Assembly: GCF_007833795.1 (NCBI RefSeq)
Contig: NZ_CP032702.1
Location: 930,001-994,000 of the forward strand
Reading direction: 5' to 3'
From: Candidatus Pantoea soli
GTDB taxonomy: Bacteria; Pseudomonadota; Gammaproteobacteria; Enterobacterales; Enterobacteriaceae
DNA: 64,000 nucleotides
In this document: positions 19,292 through 28,422 of the stretch, piece after piece
How the letters are laid out: each line of letters opens with the position of its first letter
Numbering within the stretch: position 1 is the first letter of the stretch
Made by a program: the position numbers and the translations under genes
Notes under the pieces: model-generated
Seen by the model: only the letters and a program-made list of their open reading frames with translations
The model's database searches: none
Told to the model about the DNA's origin: nothing

Positions 19292-20350
19292 ATGCCAGCA
19301 TTCACGTCTTCCGACGCGCTCAGCGCGTTTCCGCTGCAGGCCGGCAACCGCGGCGTGCTGGCGGCCGCGGCCACCGGTCTGAGCGCGTTTATCAGCGATA
19401 ACGGCGGCGATGTCGATCGGATATTCGGTATCAGCGGTATTGATTCAGAGCTGCTGGCCAGCCCGACGCTGAGCCTCGGGCTGGTGAATTACTGCCGCGT
19501 GATGGAAGAGGCTGCGCGTCAGTCCGGTTTTGATAACTTCGGTTTGCATTACGGCAGGCAGTTCAAACCGCAGTCATTAGGGCTGATCGGCTATATCGGC
19601 CTGTGCTCCGCCACGCTGGAGCAGGCGCTACACAATGTGGTGAATGCCTTTCCGTGGCATCAGCATGACACCCTGACGCGGCTGGTGGACAAAGGCGACT
19701 GCTGGCGGCTGGATTATCAGGTACGTCACGGCGCTATCCTCGCCCGGCGCCAGGATGCGGAGCTGACGCTCGGCATGTTTCTGAATCTGATTCGCCACGT
19801 TGCCGGCAAACACTGGGCACCGCGTGAAGTGCACTTTGAACACCCGCGCCCGGCGATGTGGCACGAGCACTGCAAAGTGTTTGATGCGCCGGTGTGGTTT
19901 GATCAGCCGTTTAACTCACTGGTGATCGCCAAACGGGATTTGCTGCGCGCCATGCCGGAACAGGATGCCATGCTGCTGATGGTCATGCAGGATGCCATCC
20001 GCCGGCTCAACAGCCGCACCAGCGGGCAGAGCGTGGCCGGGCAGGCGCGCGCGCAGGTGAGCCTGGCGCTGATGCACGGTGAACCGGTGCTGGAGCTGAT
20101 TGCAGAGAAAATGGGGCTGACCAGCTGGTCGCTGCAGCGGCGGCTGCGCGAAGCGGGCCTCAGCTTCAGCGGCCTGGTGGATAACGTGCGCTGCGAAATG
20201 GCCACGCACTATTTACAGCAGAAGCAGCTGACCATTTCGGAAATGGCGCTGCTGCTGGGGTACTCCGAAGTCAGCGCCTTTTCCCGCGCGTTCCGCCGCT
20301 GGTTTGGTATCAGCCCGCGCCAGTGGCGGCAGGATGGGCTGGCAAGCTAG
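19292..20350 (+). CDS. AraC-family transcriptional regulator
   Basis: About 352 residues: an N-terminal arabinose-binding-type domain (about 10-200) of the OruR/ArgR-like group and a C-terminal double helix-turn-helix (about 245-345) with SLALMHGEPVLELIAEKMGLT and MALLLGYSEVSAFSRAFRRW. I prefer the ATG at 19292, since GAGG ends 5 bases upstream; ATGs at 19289 and 19244 are in frame. It follows the kinase gene on the same strand by 163 bases and could control the permease/kinase pair, which has direct repeats between it. The 3' end overlaps a convergent gene by 41 bases. Confidence 0.85.
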   Translation: MPAFTSSDALSAFPLQAGNRGVLAAAATGLSAFISDNGGDVDRIFGISGIDSELLASPTLSLGLVNYCRVMEEAARQSGFDNFGLHYGRQFKPQSLGLIGYIGLCSATLEQALHNVVNAFPWHQHDTLTRLVDKGDCWRLDYQVRHGAILARRQDAELTLGMFLNLIRHVAGKHWAPREVHFEHPRPAMWHEHCKVFDAPVWFDQPFNSLVIAKRDLLRAMPEQDAMLLMVMQDAIRRLNSRTSGQSVAGQARAQVSLALMHGEPVLELIAEKMGLTSWSLQRRLREAGLSFSGLVDNVRCEMATHYLQQKQLTISEMALLLGYSEVSAFSRAFRRWFGISPRQWRQDGLAS

Positions 20351-20738
20351 CGCGGTGTGGCGCAAAACCAAACCAGGCGGGCTGATCGGGTTCGGGCGGC
20401 GGCGGTAGCTGACGCGCCTGTCCAATCAACTGCCAGGCGCGCAGGCACAGCGCTTCATCGCCCTGCGTCTGCGTGACGGCATAGCGTCCCCCGGCCTGCC
20501 ACTCCAGCCGCACCAGGCACTGCTGACCGGCATAATGCGCCGCATCGTGAAAGGCCCGGCTGAGCTGCTGCTGCATGGTTTCGCTCCACTGGCAGGCGGC
20601 GCTGCCCGGCGTACGCTGCGGCTCACATAAATTAGCCAGCGTGTTTTCTGCCGGCGCTGCCGGATGCTGGCAGGCGCTCAGCAGCGCCGTCAGCGCGGCG
20701 ACAGCGCCAGTCAGGACCATTCGATTAAATAAATTCAT
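20310..20738 (-). CDS. Lipoprotein with a TolA domain III-like C terminus
   Basis: 142 residues. Lipobox Leu-Leu-Ser-Ala-Cys puts the lipidated Cys at 23. From about 55 to 125 the sequence follows TolA domain III: AFHDAAHYAGQQCLVRLEW, GDEALCLRAWQLIGQARQLPPPP, with the two Cys of that domain, but lacks the membrane and coiled-coil parts of TolA. TolA-III binds colicins, phage g3p and TolB, so a periplasmic protein-contact role is possible. Overlaps the end of the AraC gene in antiparallel by 41 bases. Divergent from the CsgG-type gene. Confidence 0.75.
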   Translation of the reverse strand: MNLFNRMVLTGAVAALTALLSACQHPAAPAENTLANLCEPQRTPGSAACQWSETMQQQLSRAFHDAAHYAGQQCLVRLEWQAGGRYAVTQTQGDEALCLRAWQLIGQARQLPPPPEPDQPAWFGFAPHRASLPAHPAATGAG

Positions 20739-20777
20739 GTATCAGCCTGTATTTTTCCTAAAGATCCCCGCCCCTGC

Positions 20778-20835
20778 TGCCGACAGTCTACAGACCGCGT
20801 CAGGTTTTGCTATGGCAATCCTCTGACTGTCGGCA
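20778..20835. promoter_or_regulatory. Spaced 11-bp inverted repeat in a divergent promoter region
   Basis: TGCCGACAGTC (20778-20788) and GACTGTCGGCA (20825-20835) are exact complements 36 bases apart, between the TolA-III-like lipoprotein gene and the CsgG-type gene. Could be two binding half-sites or a leader hairpin. A GC-only hairpin (CCGCCCC/GGGGCGG) follows near 20851-20866. Confidence 0.5.
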
Positions 20836-20894
20836 TAACCAGAATTTGCCGCCCCGGGGGCGGTGTTATCCCTTCCTTTATTCATGGACTCGAA

Positions 20895-21572
20895 ATGCAG
20901 AAAAAATATGCCCTTGCGGCTCTCTCCCTGGTAAGCGCGGCGCTGCTCAGCGGCTGCGCCAGCGAATCATCACGCGCTATCGAAGCGCCGCAGGTACGTG
21001 CGGCCAGCCAGCCGGTTTATCAGGGCGTGCGCAGCCCTGTCGCCGTGGGCCAGTTCGATAACCGCTCATCCTATATGAACGGCATTTTTTCGGATGGGGT
21101 TGATCACCTTGGCAACCAGTCAAAAACCATTCTGATTACCCACTTACAGCAAACCAACCGTTTTAACGTGCTGGATCGCAGCAACCTGAAAGAGCTGCAG
21201 CAGGAGGCGGATTTCAAACGCAGCCAGCAAAACATCAAAGGCGCGAATTACATCATCACCGGTGATATTACCGAGTTTGGCCGCAAAGAAGTGGGGGACC
21301 AGCAGCTGTGGGGCATCCTTGGCCGCGGCAAGCGGCAGATCGCCTACGCCAAAGTGAACCTTAACGTGGTGGACGTGGCCACCTCGGAAGTGGTGTACAG
21401 CGCGCAGGGCGCCGGAGAGTATGAACTGTCGGCACGTGAAGTGATCGGCTTTGGCGGCACCGCCAGCTACGACTCTACCCTGAACGGCAAAGTGATGGAT
21501 CTGGCGATCCGTGAAGCGGTGGATCACCTGGTGGATGGCATCAACGCAGGCGCATGGCGTCCGACAAAATAA
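20895..21572 (+). CDS. CsgG/HfaB-family lipoprotein
   Basis: 225 residues with signal peptide and lipobox Leu-Ser-Gly-Cys (Cys21 or so). The body matches the CsgG/HfaB family: VAVGQFDNRSS, LITHLQQTNRFNVLDRSNL, GANYIITGDITEFG and LNVVDVATSEVVYSAQGAGEYEL. CsgG itself is a nonameric outer-membrane curli export channel; this member is shorter and has no curli genes around it. It leads a three-gene lipoprotein operon (DUF4810 gene 11 bases on). Role unknown. Confidence 0.85.
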   Translation: MQKKYALAALSLVSAALLSGCASESSRAIEAPQVRAASQPVYQGVRSPVAVGQFDNRSSYMNGIFSDGVDHLGNQSKTILITHLQQTNRFNVLDRSNLKELQQEADFKRSQQNIKGANYIITGDITEFGRKEVGDQQLWGILGRGKRQIAYAKVNLNVVDVATSEVVYSAQGAGEYELSAREVIGFGGTASYDSTLNGKVMDLAIREAVDHLVDGINAGAWRPTK

Positions 21573-21583
21573 GGATATTAACG

Positions 21584-21940
21584 ATGAAATTACTGCATCT
21601 GAGCGCCACGCTGATCGCGGCGGGCGTACTGGCGGGCTGTGCCCCGAAGGGACCGGAGCCGCTTTACTACTGGGGTGATTATCAGCAGCAGATCTACAGC
21701 TACTACCAGAAAGACAGCGATCCGCAAAAGCAGATTGACGCGCTGAATCTGGACATCGAAAAGGCCAAAGCGGTGAATAAGCCGGTCGCTCCCGGGCTGC
21801 ATGCGCAGCTGGGTCTGCTGTATGCCCGGAATGGCAACACCGATAAAGCCTTCACCCAGTTTGCCACGGAGAAGCAGCTGTTTCCGGAATCGGCACCGTA
21901 CATGGACTTTCTGATGAAGAAAAAAGGAGTGACCCAATGA
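21584..21940 (+). CDS. DUF4810 lipoprotein
   Basis: 118 residues. Signal peptide with lipobox Leu-Ala-Gly-Cys; mature part contains PEPLYYWGDY, then a TPR-like helical hairpin (LHAQLGLLYARNGNTDKAFTQF) ending FPESAPYMDFLMKK. This is the DUF4810 family, regularly found between CsgG-like and DUF799 lipoprotein genes. ATG 21584 follows AAGGATATTAACG. Its stop overlaps the next start by 4 bases (ATGA), implying translational coupling. Confidence 0.87.
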   Translation: MKLLHLSATLIAAGVLAGCAPKGPEPLYYWGDYQQQIYSYYQKDSDPQKQIDALNLDIEKAKAVNKPVAPGLHAQLGLLYARNGNTDKAFTQFATEKQLFPESAPYMDFLMKKKGVTQ

Positions 21941-22593
21941 AGAAGCTGATTGCCGCCTGTGGCCTGCTCGCCGCGCTGCTGCTGACCGGCTGTGCCCCGC
22001 ACAGCAAACCTTTTGATTACAGCGCCTTCCGCGCCAGTAAACCGGCGTCGATTCTGGTGTTGCCTGCGGATAACCGCGCGCCGGATATCAATGCGGCGCA
22101 CAGTTTTACCTCGCAGGTGACGCAGCCGCTGGCGGAAGCGGGTTACTACGTGTTTCCGGTCGCGGTGGTGGAAGAGACCTTCCAGCAGAACGGCCTGACC
22201 AATGGCCATGAAATTCAGGCCGTCAGCACCAAGCGGCTGCATGACATCTTCAACGCCGACAGCGCGCTTTACATCTCCATTGCCGATTACGGCAGCAGCT
22301 ACCGCGTGATTGACTCGGTGACCACCGTCACCGCCAGCGCGCGGCTGGTGGATCTGCGCAGCGGTAAAGCGCTGTGGCAGGGCGTGGCCACCGCCAGCGA
22401 TGCGGAAAACAGTAATAACAATAACAGCGGCCTGATCGGCATGCTGGTTGCGGCGGCGGTCAATCAGATCGTCAGCAACGTCAGCGATAAAGCCCACACC
22501 ATCGCCGGTGTCGCCAGTGCCCGTCTGCTAGCGCAGAACGAGAACGGCGGTTTGCTGCCCGGACCGCGTTATAAAGCGGCGGTAACCCGCTAA
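21937..22593 (+). CDS. DUF799 (GNA1162-like) lipoprotein
   Basis: 218 residues with lipobox Leu-Thr-Gly-Cys. The body has SILVLPADNRAPDINAAHSF, EAGYYVFPVAVVEETFQQNG and a CsgG/TolB-N-like alpha/beta pattern, as in Neisseria GNA1162. In Neisseria the same trio of lipoprotein genes is adjacent. An SNNNNSG stretch interrupts a hydrophobic segment near residue 155. Function unknown. The operon ends at a strong hairpin. Confidence 0.87.
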   Translation: MKKLIAACGLLAALLLTGCAPHSKPFDYSAFRASKPASILVLPADNRAPDINAAHSFTSQVTQPLAEAGYYVFPVAVVEETFQQNGLTNGHEIQAVSTKRLHDIFNADSALYISIADYGSSYRVIDSVTTVTASARLVDLRSGKALWQGVATASDAENSNNNNSGLIGMLVAAAVNQIVSNVSDKAHTIAGVASARLLAQNENGGLLPGPRYKAAVTR

Positions 22594-22600
22594 TGTGTTG

Positions 22601-22626
22601 CCGCGGCGGTTGCCAAACCGCCGCGG
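22601..22626. terminator. Hairpin between convergent DUF799 and sbcC genes
   Basis: CCGCGGCGGTT (22601-22611), loop GCCA, AACCGCCGCGG (22616-22626). Perfect 11-bp stem without a T-run; probably a bidirectional transcript end. Confidence 0.6.
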
Positions 22627-22629
22627 TAT

Positions 22630-25600
22630 TCAGGTGCCCGGCAGCTCCAGCTTGCTGTAACCCAGACCATTCATTTTGCGCACTTTGATCTGCACCGGAA
22701 TGCGCTCTTTCATCGCCTCCACGTGACTGATCACGCCAATGGTTTTGCCACTGGCGTTGAGCGCATCCAGCGCATCCAGTGCCGCATCCAGCGTCTGCGC
22801 ATCCAGCGTGCCAAAGCCCTCATCCAGAAACAGCGACTCAATGCGCGTTTTGTGGCTGACCAGATCGGACAGCGCCAGCGCCAGCGCCAGGCTCACGAGG
22901 AAACTTTCGCCGCCTGACAGCGTACGCGTATCGCGCGTGGCATCACCCTGCCAGGTATCCACCACCTCCAGCTCCAGTTCATCGCTGAGACGTCGCTGCA
23001 GCAGATAGCGGCCGTGCAGCCGATCAAGCTGCCGGTTCGCCAGCCATACCAGGTGATCCAGCGTTAATCCCTGCGCAAAACGGCGGAATTTATCGCCTTT
23101 CGCAGAGCCAATTAACTCATTCAGCTGGCTGAGCTGCGCTAACGCCCGGGCGTCGTCGGCGATCTGCGTCAGCAGCGTTTGCTGCTGCTGGCGCAGCCGG
23201 GCATCACTGTCCAGCTGCTGCTGCGCCTCGCCCTGCTGACGGGCATTCTCGCGCAGCGCCACGCGCAACGCCTCCAGCTGCGCCGGCAGATCGGCCGCCG
23301 CCTCATCACTCAGCGCCGCCGGACGCTGCTGCTGATGCGTATTCAACCGCCGGGTCAGCTGTTCGCTGAGCGTCAGCTGCTGCTGACGCTGCTGATCCAG
23401 CGTCTGCAGGCGCTGGCGCAGCAGTGTTGTCTCTGCGGCACTGAGCAGCGCCGCCCGCAGTGCGGCTTCATCGGCGAAGTCGCTCGCCTGCAGCGCCGCA
23501 CGGAACGTCTCGTCGGCGGTCTGCAGGCGTTCTGCCAGCCGCTGCTGCTGCTGCACCAGCTGTTCACGCTGACCCTGCAGCGTGTGCAGCTGACTCTGGG
23601 CCTGCTGCCACTGCTGCAGCTGCTGCGTCAGCGCCTGTTCATGCTGCTGCAGACTGGCCTGCTGCTGCTGACGCGCTTGTGCGGTGCTGCGCGTGCCAAA
23701 CAGCTGTGCACGCTGCTGCTGCTGCGCCTGTAACTGCTGCTGCATGGTCTGCTGCGCCTGCTGCAGCGCGTCCCGCTGCTGCTGCTCACGACTGACCGCC
23801 TGCTGCAGGTTGCTCAGCTCGCTCTCTGCCTTCGCCAGCTGCGGCTGCAGCGCGGCAAGTAACCGCTCACTTTCCTGCCACTGCTGCCAGCGTGTCTGGC
23901 AGGCGGCCAGCCAGGCCTCACGCTGCGCCGCCGCCGGCAGGGTGAACTGCCAGACCGCCAGCGCGTCGGTCAGCTGCTGTGTCAGCTGCTGCGCGGCGCG
24001 GCGCTCGCCGGAGTGGCGCTGCTGCAGCTCATCCAGCTGCTGCTGCGTGCTGGTCTGCTGCTGCTGCGCCAGCTGCTGTTGCTGCTGCTGGTGCGCCAGT
24101 TGCTGCTGCTGCTGCAGATGGGCCTCTCTGGCCTGCTGCAGCGCGGACGCCGCCTGTTCCCGCTGCTGCAGTTGCTGCTGCTGCTGCGTTTCAGTGGCCG
24201 CCTGCTGCTGCAGCCAGGCGGTAAATTCATCCTGCTGTTCCAGGGTGAAGGTAAGTGCCAGCTCACTGCACAGCGCCTGCCACTGCGCGCTTGCGCTGGC
24301 GATCTGCCGGTCAAGATCGGCGATCTCCTGCTGCAGCGTCTGCTGCTGCTGCTGCGAAAGTTTCTGCTGTTCACCCTTCGCGGTGCCGGCCTCTTTCAGC
24401 TGCGCCACGCGGTTTTCCAGCGCCGCCAGCCGCTGCTGATTCTCGCCCGGCTGCAGCTGCTGATAGCGCTCAATCGCCGGATGCTGGCAGGAGCCGCACA
24501 GCGGGCAGGGCTGTTCCGGCTGCAGTCTGGCGCGTTCGTCGGCCAGCTGAATAATGGTGCGCTCCAGTTCGCAGATACGGCGAACATCCAGCAGCGCCTG
24601 ATGCTCGCGTTTGTACGCGTCACGCAGCTGCTGCAGGGCCTGCTCCGCCTGCTGATACTGCTGCTGCTGCTGCGTCAGCTGCTGCTGGCGCTGCGCCCGC
24701 TGCGGCTGCAGAGTACGCCACTGCGCAGCCAGCAGCGCCAGCTGCTGACGCGCCGCGCGCTGCTGCTGATGCCGGGCCAGCGCGTCACGCAGCCCGCCAC
24801 TGCTGGCCGTTTCCTCCAGCGCCGCCAGCGCCTGCTCCGCCTGCTGGCGTTGCTGGCTGGCCTGCGCTTCTGCCTGCTGCAGGGGCCGGGCGGCCCGCTC
24901 GCGTTCGGCCTGCGCCTGCTGCAGGGCCGTGACCTGCTGCTGCAGCTGCTGCTGGCGGTGCGCCAGCTCAGCCAGCGTCTGCTCGCGCTCGCTGAGACGC
25001 GCCAGATCCGCCTGCCAGCGCGTCAGCGCCGGGCCCCATTCTGCGGTGCGGGCTTCCTGCGCCTGAAATGCCTGCTGCTGCGCCAGCTGTTGTTGTAAGC
25101 GCTCACTCGCCTGCTGATGCTGCGCCAGCGCCTGCTGGCTCTGTTCCAGCGTTTGCTGCTGGCCAGCCAGCAGACGCTGCTGCTCACTGAGCTGCTGTGT
25201 CAGCGTCTGAATCTGCTGATCGAGCGGAATGACCTGTTCCGTCAGCAGCGTTTCCAGCTGCTGCTGTGCCGCCTGCGCCGCATCACGCGCCTGCCGGGCT
25301 GTCTGATACTGTTTTTCATGCTGCGCCAGCGCCGCATCGGCCTGCTGCTGGTGCTGCTGCAGCTGCTGTAACTGCTGCTGCTGCGCAGCGCAATCGTGCT
25401 GCAGCTGTTCGCGCTGCTGCAGCTTCTCGCGCAGCTTCTCTGCCGGCTCCGCTCGTGCCAGCCGCTGACGGTCGCTTTCTGCCTGCAACCACGCCTGTTC
25501 TGCCGCCTGCAGCGCCTCGCTGGCCTGCTGCTGTTCCTGCGCCAGCTGCTGCGCCTGCGTCAGCCACTGCTGCTGCTGCTGCGCCTGGGCCAGCTGTGCG

Positions 25601-26307
25601 CTCAGCGTCTGCTCCTGCGCCGTCAGCGCGGTAAGCTGCGCCTGCAGTTCAGCGCGGCGCGCCTCCTCCAGCAGCTGCATACTGCCGGCGCGGGCGCGCA
25701 GCGTTTCCAGCTCGCTGCGCGCATGGCGCCACTGTTCGAATATCTGTACGGAAATCCGGCCGTAAATTTCAGTGCCGGTCAGCTCTTCCAGCAGTTCGGC
25801 CCGTTCGCCCGGTCGGGCATTAAGAAACGCGGCGAACTGCCCCTGCGACAGCATCATGGAGCGGGTAAAGCGGGCAAAGTCCAGCCCCGACAGCGTTTCA
25901 ATTGCTTTCAGCTTGTCGCTGACTTTATCGGCAACAATCTGGTTATCCGCCACGCGCGCCAGCTCGACGCGCGGGGCCTGCAGTTTGCCGTCCACCTGGC
26001 CGCGGGCGCGGTTCTGACTCCAGAAAGCGCGCCAGGCTTCGCCCTTGATTTCAAACTCCACCTCCGCCAGGCATTCAGCGGTGTCGCGCGTCATCAGCTG
26101 GTTTTCACTCTGTGACAGACCGCCGAGGCGCGGCGTCTGGTGATAGAGCGCCAGACAGATGGCATCAAGCAGGGTGGTTTTGCCGGCACCGGTGGCCCCG
26201 GTAATCGCGAACAGGCCGTTGCTGGCAAACGGCTCCTCGCGGAAATCAATCCGCCATTCACCGCGCAGCGCATTGAGGTTTTTGAAGCGTAACGTCAGAA
26301 TTTTCAT
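22630..26307 (-). CDS. sbcC: Exonuclease SbcCD subunit SbcC, Gln-rich long form
   Basis: ATPase subunit of the Mre11/Rad50-type nuclease that opens DNA hairpins. Walker A GATGAGKT at 37-44, zinc hook Cys601-Pro-Leu-Cys604 at the middle, ABC signature LSGGESF and Walker B LFLDEGF near the C terminus. At 1225 residues it is about 180 longer than E. coli SbcC (1048), and both coiled-coil arms are extremely Gln-rich, with runs up to six Gln. The DNA is correspondingly dense in CTG/CAG, with up to five tandem units. Overlaps sbcD by 4 bases, so the two subunits are coupled. Confidence 0.94.
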   Translation of the reverse strand: MKILTLRFKNLNALRGEWRIDFREEPFASNGLFAITGATGAGKTTLLDAICLALYHQTPRLGGLSQSENQLMTRDTAECLAEVEFEIKGEAWRAFWSQNRARGQVDGKLQAPRVELARVADNQIVADKVSDKLKAIETLSGLDFARFTRSMMLSQGQFAAFLNARPGERAELLEELTGTEIYGRISVQIFEQWRHARSELETLRARAGSMQLLEEARRAELQAQLTALTAQEQTLSAQLAQAQQQQQWLTQAQQLAQEQQQASEALQAAEQAWLQAESDRQRLARAEPAEKLREKLQQREQLQHDCAAQQQQLQQLQQHQQQADAALAQHEKQYQTARQARDAAQAAQQQLETLLTEQVIPLDQQIQTLTQQLSEQQRLLAGQQQTLEQSQQALAQHQQASERLQQQLAQQQAFQAQEARTAEWGPALTRWQADLARLSEREQTLAELAHRQQQLQQQVTALQQAQAERERAARPLQQAEAQASQQRQQAEQALAALEETASSGGLRDALARHQQQRAARQQLALLAAQWRTLQPQRAQRQQQLTQQQQQYQQAEQALQQLRDAYKREHQALLDVRRICELERTIIQLADERARLQPEQPCPLCGSCQHPAIERYQQLQPGENQQRLAALENRVAQLKEAGTAKGEQQKLSQQQQQTLQQEIADLDRQIASASAQWQALCSELALTFTLEQQDEFTAWLQQQAATETQQQQQLQQREQAASALQQAREAHLQQQQQLAHQQQQQQLAQQQQTSTQQQLDELQQRHSGERRAAQQLTQQLTDALAVWQFTLPAAAQREAWLAACQTRWQQWQESERLLAALQPQLAKAESELSNLQQAVSREQQQRDALQQAQQTMQQQLQAQQQQRAQLFGTRSTAQARQQQQASLQQHEQALTQQLQQWQQAQSQLHTLQGQREQLVQQQQRLAERLQTADETFRAALQASDFADEAALRAALLSAAETTLLRQRLQTLDQQRQQQLTLSEQLTRRLNTHQQQRPAALSDEAAADLPAQLEALRVALRENARQQGEAQQQLDSDARLRQQQQTLLTQIADDARALAQLSQLNELIGSAKGDKFRRFAQGLTLDHLVWLANRQLDRLHGRYLLQRRLSDELELEVVDTWQGDATRDTRTLSGGESFLVSLALALALSDLVSHKTRIESLFLDEGFGTLDAQTLDAALDALDALNASGKTIGVISHVEAMKERIPVQIKVRKMNGLGYSKLELPGT

Positions 26308-27521
26308 GCAGAGGGATCCTCCAGCGCCGCCAGCGTACTGCGGAACAGCCGGGTAAGGCTGGCGACGTGATCGGCCTCCAGCTGCGTTTCCTGCGCCAGG
26401 CGGCGGGCAAAGACCTCTTCCACTTTCAGTTCGCTCAGCGTCTCATTTTCCAGTCGTTCAAGGCTGGAGCGGCGCAGTTCGCGGCTGCGGCGCACCAGCA
26501 GCACCTCAACCGGCAGCGTCGCCGTCAGCTGTTCGATATGGCGCTGCAAATCGCTGAGGTACTCCTGAGTGGTGATTTCAATATCCAGCCACACCGGCTG
26601 AGCGGTATCGCCGTCTCTGAACTGCGCCAGCTGCGCTTCAAGCTCTGCCATCGACCCTTTCAGCACGCGCAGCGGCTGAAACAGTGGCACCGTCAGTGGC
26701 GTCACGCTGTCGAGCCCGCTGCTGAAGCTGAGCAGAAAAACGCTTTTGTCGCGCCCGGCTTCATCAAAGCTGAGCGGAATCGGTGAGCCGCTGTAGCGGA
26801 TGTGGTCGCTGTTGGCAATGCGCTGCGGACGGTGAATGTGGCCGAGCGCGATGTAATCCGCTGGCGGAAACGCCTGTGCCGGAAAGGCATCCAGCGTGCC
26901 GATGTAGATATCACGCACCGAGTCGCTTTTGCTGACGCCCACGGTGGTGAGGTGGCCGGTGGCAATGATCGGCAGCGGTTCGCCCAGCGCGTCACGCTGC
27001 GCCTGAGCGGCGGCATAGCAGTGCTGATAGTGCTGGCCGATGGCCTCCAGCAGGGAGCGCTGTTTTTCCCGTCCGGACTGGCCGGCTTTGCTGCGCAGAA
27101 TGTCGCGCGGACGCAGATACGGAATGGCACACAGCACCGCACCCGGCGTGCCGTCGCGCCGCGACAGGGTAAGCACCTGCTGCTCGCCGCCCGGCGTCGC
27201 ACTGGTAATAACGCGGGTGTTCAGGCAGGCCAGCAGTTCGCGTGACTCATTCAGCGTGGCGACCGAATCATGATTGCCCGCCAGCACAATCAGCTGACAG
27301 CCGGTAGGCTGCAGCGCGACGACAAAGCGGTTAAACATCTCGCGCGCATAGCTGGGCGGTGTGCCGGTATCAAACAGATCGCCGGCAATGATCAGCGCAT
27401 CCACCGCGTGCTGCGTTATCTGCTGCAGAAGCCAGTCAAGGAAGGCCTGATGTTCCGCAGCGCGGCTTTTGCTGTAAAAGAACTGGCCGAGGTGCCAGTC
27501 GGCGGTGTGAATGATGCGCAT
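26304..27521 (-). CDS. sbcD: Exonuclease SbcCD subunit SbcD
   Basis: Mn-dependent 3'-5' exonuclease/endonuclease subunit (Mre11 family). 405 residues; E. coli has 400. Metal motifs: Asp8 and His10 in [29 protein letters not shown] and LGHIHRPQ. Start ATG 27521 with AGGAAACCGCC upstream. Divergent from phoB across 196 bases that carry the Pho box; upstream gene of the sbcDC pair. Confidence 0.95.
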   Translation of the reverse strand: MRIIHTADWHLGQFFYSKSRAAEHQAFLDWLLQQITQHAVDALIIAGDLFDTGTPPSYAREMFNRFVVALQPTGCQLIVLAGNHDSVATLNESRELLACLNTRVITSATPGGEQQVLTLSRRDGTPGAVLCAIPYLRPRDILRSKAGQSGREKQRSLLEAIGQHYQHCYAAAQAQRDALGEPLPIIATGHLTTVGVSKSDSVRDIYIGTLDAFPAQAFPPADYIALGHIHRPQRIANSDHIRYSGSPIPLSFDEAGRDKSVFLLSFSSGLDSVTPLTVPLFQPLRVLKGSMAELEAQLAQFRDGDTAQPVWLDIEITTQEYLSDLQRHIEQLTATLPVEVLLVRRSRELRRSSLERLENETLSELKVEEVFARRLAQETQLEADHVASLTRLFRSTLAALEDPSA

Positions 27522-27636
27522 GGCGGTTTCCTGCGGGTAAAACGAGGGGGCAAGTATAACGGCTTCGGGGATAAAGGAAAAAAACCGATTTTGATTGTCA
27601 CATTTCTGTTTTTTATCTATTTATCACGGGTTGGGT

Positions 27637-27665
27637 TTTTCATAAAAGTGTCATAAAACTGACGC
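27637..27665 (+). promoter_or_regulatory. Pho box of phoBR
   Basis: Three 7-base direct repeats at 11-base steps: TTTTCAT (27637), GTGTCAT (27648) and CTGACGC (27659), separated by AAAA. This matches the CTGTCAT-based PhoB box and lies about 50 bases before phoB, so autoactivation in phosphate starvation is expected. Confidence 0.85.
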
Positions 27666-27717
27666 ATAATGACGCCGCAAATCCCAGTGACAGCGTGTCA
27701 CAACAGCAGGAGTAATA

Positions 27718-28407
27718 ATGGCTAAGCGCATTTTGGTTGTGGAAGACGAAGCTCCCATCCGTGAAATGTTATGTTTCGTGCTGGAACAGAATGATTACCA
27801 GCCCATTGAAGCAGAAGATTATGACAGCGCGATTGGCAAGCTGATCGAACCCTGGCCAGATCTGATCCTGCTGGACTGGATGTTACCTGGCGGCAGCGGC
27901 ATTCAGTTCATTAAACACCTGAAACGTGAAGCCATGACGCGCGATATCCCGGTGATGATGCTGACGGCGCGCGGCGAAGAGGAAGATCGCGTGCGCGGTC
28001 TGGAAGTGGGGGCCGATGATTACATCACCAAGCCGTTCTCGCCGAAAGAGCTGATGGCGCGGATTAAAGCGGTGATGCGGCGTATCTCGCCGATGGCGGT
28101 GGAAGAAGTGATTGAGATGCAGGGCCTGAGCCTCGATCCCTCCTCGCATCGCGTGATGTCTGAGACCACCCCGCTGGAGATGGGCCCGACCGAATACAAA
28201 CTGCTGCACTTCTTTATGACCCACCCGGAGCGCGTTTACAGCCGCGAACAGCTGCTCAACCACGTCTGGGGTACCAACGTCTACGTAGAAGATCGCACCG
28301 TGGATGTGCATATCCGTCGTTTACGCAAAGCGCTGGAGATTTCCGGCCACGATCGCATGGTTCAAACCGTTCGCGGAACAGGGTATCGTTTCTCTGCCCG
28401 CTACTAA
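27718..28407 (+). CDS. phoB: Phosphate regulon response regulator PhoB
   Basis: OmpR-family response regulator that activates the Pho regulon. 229 residues as in E. coli. Receiver domain with acidic pocket Glu9/Asp10, phosphoacceptor Asp53 in LLDWMLPGG and Lys105 in YITKPFSP; C-terminal winged helix (about 130-227) with [21 protein letters not shown] stands before the ATG and a Pho box further up. phoR starts 15 bases after the stop. Confidence 0.98.
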   Translation: MAKRILVVEDEAPIREMLCFVLEQNDYQPIEAEDYDSAIGKLIEPWPDLILLDWMLPGGSGIQFIKHLKREAMTRDIPVMMLTARGEEEDRVRGLEVGADDYITKPFSPKELMARIKAVMRRISPMAVEEVIEMQGLSLDPSSHRVMSETTPLEMGPTEYKLLHFFMTHPERVYSREQLLNHVWGTNVYVEDRTVDVHIRRLRKALEISGHDRMVQTVRGTGYRFSARY

Positions 28408-28422
28408 ACGGAGTGCTCTGCC

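Noticed and set aside
23684..24439. Cys-rich frame inside sbcC
   Set aside because: Produced by CTG/CAG codon repeats read in another frame on the other strand.
22630..26307. Repeated CTG units as a possible CRISPR or VNTR array
   Set aside because: The repeats are in-frame Gln codons without spacers of constant length; not an array.
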